Source: Roseibium alexandrii DFL-11
Lineage (GTDB): Bacteria > Pseudomonadota > Alphaproteobacteria > Rhizobiales > Stappiaceae
DNA: 64,000 nt
NCBI RefSeq assembly: GCF_000158095.2
Contig: NZ_CM011002.1
Location: forward strand, 1,503,228-1,567,227
Reading direction: 5' to 3'
Shown: piece by piece, positions 59,696-64,000 of the stretch
Position numbering within the stretch: the first letter of the stretch is position 1
Layout: each line of letters starts with the position of its first letter
Program-made: the position numbers and the translations under genes
The notes under the pieces: model-generated
Told to the model about the DNA's origin: nothing
The model's database searches: none
What the model saw: the letters and a program-made list of their open reading frames with translations, nothing else

Positions 59696-62125
59696 TTAGT
59701 GGGCGACGACGCCTGTTGCATCATCGTCAGAAGTGCTCGCCTTGGTTGCATTTTCCGCGGCGCTTTCGTCCCACTCGATAGCCTCCGGCTGTCGTGTCAG
59801 AGCATGCTTGAGCACTTCGTCCATGCCGGAAACCGGAATGATCTCGAGCGAGTTTTTCACGCTGTCCGGAATGTCCGCCAGATCCTTGGCATTGTCTTCC
59901 GGGATCATCACGAGCTTGATGCCGCCGCGCAGGGCCGCAAGGAGTTTTTCCTTCAAGCCACCAATTGGCAAGACGCGGCCACGCAGGGTGATTTCACCCG
60001 TCATGGCGACATCCCGGCGCACCGGAATACCGGTCATGGTGGAGATCACGGCCGTTGCCATGGCGATGCCGGCAGATGGACCGTCCTTGGGGGTTGCGCC
60101 TTCGGGAACGTGGACGTGAATGTCCTTCTTCTCAAAGAGCGGCGGTTCGATGCCGAAGTCGATCGAGCGGGAACGGACATAAGATGCCGCAGCCGAGATG
60201 GACTCCTTCATTACGTCTTTCAGGTTGCCGGTGACGGTCATTTTGCCCTTACCAGGCATCATGAGACCTTCAATGGTCAGGAGCTCGCCGCCGACTTCCG
60301 TCCAGGCAAGACCGGTGACCACACCGACCTGGTCTTCCAGCTCAGCTTCCCCATAGCGGTACCGCGGAACACCGAGATACTCCTCGACAATCTCCTCGGT
60401 CACCGTGATGCTTTCCTTGTCGCTCATCAGGATGTCCTTGACCGCCTTCCGGGCCAGGGTCGCCATTTCGCGTTCAAGGTTCCGCACACCGGCTTCACGG
60501 GTGTAGCGGCGCACCACAAACTGCAATGCATCATCTTCGATGGAGAACTCACCGTCTTTCAGACCGTGATCCTTCTCGGCTTTCAGAATGAGGTGACGAC
60601 GGCAGATTTCCACCTTCTCCTCTTCCGTGTAGCCAGCGATCCGAATGATCTCCATACGGTCCATCAACGGGCCCGGAATGTTCAAGGTGTTCGCCGTGGT
60701 CACGAACATCACGTCTGACAGGTCGTATTCAACCTCCAGATAGTGGTCCATGAAGGACGAGTTCTGTTCCGGATCCAGCACCTCAAGCAGCGCAGATGAC
60801 GGGTCACCACGGAAATCCATGCCCATCTTGTCGATCTCGTCGAGCAGGAAGAGCGGATTGGATTTCTTAGCCTTCTTCATCGACTGAATGACCTTGCCCG
60901 GCATGGAACCGATATAGGTCCGCCGGTGGCCGCGGATTTCCGCTTCATCGCGCACACCGCCGAGCGACATGCGGACGAATTCACGGCCGGTCGCCTTGGC
61001 GATCGACTTACCGAGCGAGGTTTTACCAACGCCTGGAGGGCCGACAAGGCAAAGGATCGGGCCACGCAGCTTGTTCGCCCGGCTCTGGACGGCAAGATAC
61101 TCCACGATCCGCTCCTTGACCTTTTCAAGGCCATAGTGATCGGTATCGAGAACTTTCTCAGCAAAGCTCAGATCGTGCTTGACCTTGGACTTTTTCGACC
61201 ACGGAATGCCGATCAGCCAGTCCAGATAATTGCGCACAACGGTCGCTTCCGCGGACATCGGGCTCATCTGTTTCAGCTTCTTGATCTCGGCAGCAGCGCG
61301 TTCGCGCGCTTCCTTGGTCAGCTTGGTCTTTTTGATTTTCTCTTCGAGTTCGGCAACTTCGTCCTTGCCGTCCTCGCTGTCGCCGAGCTCCTTCTGAATG
61401 GCCTTCATTTGCTCATTCAGATAGTACTCGCGCTGGGTCTTCTCCATCTGGCGCTTGACGCGGGAGCGGATGCGTTTTTCCACCTGCAGAACGGAAATCT
61501 CGCTTTCCATCATGCCGAGAACACGCTCAAGGCGCTCAGCGATGGAGACAACGCCAAGGATTTCCTGCTTTTCCGGGATTTTGATCGCCAGGTGAGAAGC
61601 AATTGTGTCGGCTAGTTTGGAATAATCGTCGATCTGATTGACCGCACCGAGCACTTCCGGCGACACTTTCTTGTTCAGCTTCACATAGTTTTCAAACTCG
61701 GCAACCACGGAGCGGGCCAGAGCCTCGACCTCGATGTTCTCACCGTCTTTTTCAGGCAGAACGGTCGCGGTTGCTTCAAAATAGTCGGTCCGGTCGGAAT
61801 AGTCGCCGATTTGCGCGCGTGCACCGCCCTCGACTAGCACCTTCACAGTGTTGTCCGGCAGTTTCAGCAGCTGCAATACGGTTGCCAGCGTACCAACGTT
61901 GTAGATCTGGTCCGGGTTCGGATCGTCGTCGGCGGCATTCATCTGGGTCGCGAGAAGAATGTGCTTATCGGTGGTCATCACCTCTTCAAGCGCCTTGATC
62001 GACTTTTCACGACCCACAAACAGCGGAACAATCATGTGCGGGAAGACGACAATATCGCGCAGGGGCAATACAGGATACACAGACGTGCTGTCCGGATCAG
62101 TGGCGCGGATTTCTGCGTCGCTCAT
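59696..62125 (-). CDS. lon: ATP-dependent protease Lon
   Basis: An 809-aa protein from the ATG at 62125 ([10 protein letters not shown]), with AAAGGA upstream. Substrate-binding N-domain comes first ('[30 protein letters not shown]'). Walker A is '[15 protein letters not shown]'; Walker B '[13 protein letters not shown]'. The protease has catalytic Ser in '[14 protein letters not shown]' and Lys in '[16 protein letters not shown]'. Lon degrades regulators such as SciP, DnaA and CcrM in Caulobacter; targets here are inferred. It is upstream of HU and downstream of clpX. Confidence 0.98.
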   Translation of the reverse strand: MSDAEIRATDPDSTSVYPVLPLRDIVVFPHMIVPLFVGREKSIKALEEVMTTDKHILLATQMNAADDDPNPDQIYNVGTLATVLQLLKLPDNTVKVLVEGGARAQIGDYSDRTDYFEATATVLPEKDGENIEVEALARSVVAEFENYVKLNKKVSPEVLGAVNQIDDYSKLADTIASHLAIKIPEKQEILGVVSIAERLERVLGMMESEISVLQVEKRIRSRVKRQMEKTQREYYLNEQMKAIQKELGDSEDGKDEVAELEEKIKKTKLTKEARERAAAEIKKLKQMSPMSAEATVVRNYLDWLIGIPWSKKSKVKHDLSFAEKVLDTDHYGLEKVKERIVEYLAVQSRANKLRGPILCLVGPPGVGKTSLGKSIAKATGREFVRMSLGGVRDEAEIRGHRRTYIGSMPGKVIQSMKKAKKSNPLFLLDEIDKMGMDFRGDPSSALLEVLDPEQNSSFMDHYLEVEYDLSDVMFVTTANTLNIPGPLMDRMEIIRIAGYTEEEKVEICRRHLILKAEKDHGLKDGEFSIEDDALQFVVRRYTREAGVRNLEREMATLARKAVKDILMSDKESITVTEEIVEEYLGVPRYRYGEAELEDQVGVVTGLAWTEVGGELLTIEGLMMPGKGKMTVTGNLKDVMKESISAAASYVRSRSIDFGIEPPLFEKKDIHVHVPEGATPKDGPSAGIAMATAVISTMTGIPVRRDVAMTGEITLRGRVLPIGGLKEKLLAALRGGIKLVMIPEDNAKDLADIPDSVKNSLEIIPVSGMDEVLKHALTRQPEAIEWDESAAENATKASTSDDDATGVVAH

Positions 62126-62463
62126 TCTTTTTCCTTTCTCGGCGTGTTCCGGCCCCACTCACAAATAAAGGCAGCCAGAGACACTGGAAAACGGCTTTCG
62201 GCGGTTGTCTGCCGAGGGCCGGATCACAACACCCCGGATGGGCGCGTTGACGATCCGCACAAGCCGTCCTTACGTCCTATTAGGTGGCTACCTGCCCGGC
62301 TGGTGTCAAGGCGATCAAACATTAACAAAGGGACTTGTCTGTTGACGACTCACCAGCGCGGTGGATAACGCACCATGAACAAAAACAGGTGTGCAAAAAG
62401 CAAAATGCCGCTCGTTACAGAGCGGCATTTGTCTGACGATAACTTTATGCGTTTGCCGCTAGC
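62126..62463. other. Intergenic region between clpX and lon
   Basis: 338 bp holding the clpX terminator (62403-62430) and the lon promoter on the minus strand. A CTTGACA at 62304-62310 and TAATAG at 62277-62282 are candidate elements but 21 bp apart; they could also belong to a heat-shock type promoter. Confidence 0.4.
62403..62430 (-). terminator. Terminator downstream of clpX
   Basis: A perfect 11-bp stem (AAATGCCGCTC / GAGCGGCATTT) with a 6-nt loop, followed on the minus strand by TGCTTTTTG. It is about 30 bp past the clpX stop. Confidence 0.8.
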
Positions 62464-63729
62464 TTACGCACTTGTCGCTGACGTCTCTTCGCGGTCCTCG
62501 TAGATGTAGAGGGGACGCGCTTCGCCCTTGACCACTTCCGGAGAGATGACGACTTCCTTGACGCCTTTAAGGCCCGGCAGTTCGTACATCGTGTCAAGCA
62601 GGATGGATTCCAAAATGGACCGAAGGCCACGCGCACCGGTTTTCCGCTCAATCGCCCTGTTGGCAATCGCGCGCAATGCCTCTTCATGGAACGACAGTTC
62701 AACCTGCTCCATCTCGAACAGACGCTGATACTGCTTGACGAGCGCGTTTTTCGGCTCGGTCAGGATGGTAATCAAGGCATCTTCGTCGAGATCTTCCAAA
62801 GTGGCGATAACCGGAAGACGGCCAACGAATTCCGGAATGAGGCCGAATTTCAACAGATCTTCCGGCTCAAGCTCGGAGAACAGCTCCCCGATCCGGCGGT
62901 CTTCCGGAGCATGAACCTGCGCCTGGAAACCGATGGATGTCTGGGTGCCACGATCTGAGATGATCTTGTCCAAACCGGCAAATGCACCACCACAGATGAA
63001 CAGCATGTTGGTCGTGTCCACCTGCAGGAATTCCTGCTGTGGATGCTTGCGTCCGCCCTGCGGCGGAACGGAAGCCACGGTGCCTTCCATGATCTTCAAA
63101 AGGGCCTGCTGCACGCCCTCACCCGATACATCGCGGGTAATCGACGGGTTGTCGGCCTTCCGGCTGATCTTGTCGATCTCATCGATATAGACGATGCCGC
63201 GCTGTGCGCGTTCCACGTTGTAGTCCGCGGACTGCAACAGCTTGAGGATGATGTTCTCGACGTCTTCACCGACGTAACCGGCTTCGGTCAGGGTCGTTGC
63301 GTCCGCCATTGTAAACGGCACATCCAGGATTCGGGCAAGCGTCTGCGCGAGCAGTGTCTTGCCACAACCGGTCGGTCCGACCAGAAGGATGTTGGACTTT
63401 GCAAGCTCAACATCGTTGTTCTTGGAGGCGTGGTTCAGACGCTTGTAGTGGTTGTGAACGGCGACCGACAGGACTTTTTTCGCACTGCCCTGCCCGATGA
63501 CATAATCATCGAGAACATCACGAATTTCCTGAGGAGTCGGGATCCCGTCCCGGGACTTAACCAGCGAGGATTTGTTTTCCTCGCGGATGATATCCATGCA
63601 CAGCTCGACACATTCATCGCAAATGAAAACAGTCGGGCCGGCGATCAGCTTGCGGACTTCGTGCTGGCTTTTGCCGCAGAAGGAGCAGTAGAGCGTATTC
63701 TTTGAATCGCTGCCGCTGGCCTTGGTCAT
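62464..63729 (-). CDS. clpX: ATP-dependent Clp protease ATP-binding subunit ClpX
   Basis: A 421-aa AAA+ unfoldase. The N-terminal zinc domain has four Cys in '[31 protein letters not shown]'. Walker A is '[15 protein letters not shown]', Walker B '[11 protein letters not shown]', and pore loop '[10 protein letters not shown]'. The ClpP-binding loop is in the 'IGF' region near 'IGFQAQV'. It hands substrates such as CtrA to ClpP in alphaproteobacteria. clpP is expected just outside the window. Typical length. Confidence 0.98.
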   Translation of the reverse strand: MTKASGSDSKNTLYCSFCGKSQHEVRKLIAGPTVFICDECVELCMDIIREENKSSLVKSRDGIPTPQEIRDVLDDYVIGQGSAKKVLSVAVHNHYKRLNHASKNNDVELAKSNILLVGPTGCGKTLLAQTLARILDVPFTMADATTLTEAGYVGEDVENIILKLLQSADYNVERAQRGIVYIDEIDKISRKADNPSITRDVSGEGVQQALLKIMEGTVASVPPQGGRKHPQQEFLQVDTTNMLFICGGAFAGLDKIISDRGTQTSIGFQAQVHAPEDRRIGELFSELEPEDLLKFGLIPEFVGRLPVIATLEDLDEDALITILTEPKNALVKQYQRLFEMEQVELSFHEEALRAIANRAIERKTGARGLRSILESILLDTMYELPGLKGVKEVVISPEVVKGEARPLYIYEDREETSATSA

Positions 63730-64000
63730 GTAGTCAACCTCGCGTTTTTGGGGTGCTTAACCCCTTATCTCTCCGGGTGAGGCCAAATTGAGGCTCCCGG
63801 GTTGAAAGTTTCAGGCGCCTAAGGTGCCGCACTTTCCTACAGGATGTCACCATGCTTCGCCGGTAAAAATCAATATAGGTTTAAGGCGAAGGTGGAAACC
63901 TTGGAATACCCTGGTATTTTCCCGGTAAAGCCACGGATATTCAACCCGTGACTTTCCGCAGAAATCCTTAGCCTTTCGACTCGTTTTCACCACCGAGGCT
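63730..64000. other. Upstream region of clpX
   Basis: 271 bp without a gene, at the window edge. A short dyad AATACC-CT-GGTATT occurs at about 63904-63917. The clpX promoter is expected here; no confident hexamers seen. Confidence 0.35.

Overview
The window reads as chromosomal DNA of a marine-type alphaproteobacterium in the order Hyphomicrobiales (Rhizobiales). The protein sequences look most like the Stappiaceae (Roseibium/Labrenzia/Stappia); this is recognition, not a database result. Supporting signs are a NuoE with a long Ala/Lys/Glu-rich tail, LpxI in place of LpxH, an alphaproteobacterial LexA box (GTTC-N7-GTTC), and the gene order lpxB-lpxI-lpxA-fabZ-lpxD-bamA-rseP-dxr-cdsA-uppS-frr-pyrH-tsf-rpsB ... 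dnaE-lolD-lolC-proS ... nuo.

Layout. (1) 1-5.2 kb: assorted genes, namely the end of a PhoX-type phosphatase, a DJ-1/PfpI protein divergent from a LysR regulator, and a Tat-exported multicopper oxidase divergent from a membrane-anchored LuxR-type regulator. (2) 5.2-19.8 kb, minus strand: one long envelope/translation block covering lipid A synthesis, fatty acid dehydration, outer membrane protein insertion, site-2 protease, isoprenoid and phospholipid precursors, ribosome recycling, UMP kinase, EF-Ts and S2. (3) 20-33.3 kb, mostly minus: a VOC protein (plus), dnaE, a predicted SOS-induced 32-residue membrane peptide, lolD/lolC, proS, an independent short transcription unit and an orphan VgrG/spike-like protein (both plus), DUF1467, methylmalonyl-CoA epimerase, RNase J and birA. 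(4) 33.3-48.9 kb, minus: the complete 14-subunit complex I operon nuoA-N with one small extra membrane protein between nuoH and nuoI. (5) 49.3-58.97 kb: two identical tRNA-Asp genes, then an accessory region with a giant (about 2,064 aa) DUF4347/cadherin-like/RTX secreted protein, a divergent pair encoding a DUF6916-like protein and a phage-collar (microcystin-dependent type) protein, a GNAT acetyltransferase and a small ion channel, closed by tRNA-Val. (6) 59.2-63.7 kb, minus: HU, Lon and ClpX.

The genes are largely core housekeeping. Blocks 2-4 supply the outer membrane (Lpx, BamA, Lol), DNA replication and the respiratory chain. The two places that look least described are the LexA-boxed mini-gene upstream of dnaE, which I propose is a SidA-like SOS division inhibitor, and the accessory collar/DUF6916/GNAT/giant adhesin locus between the tRNA genes. 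No insertion sequences, CRISPR arrays or rRNA genes were seen.
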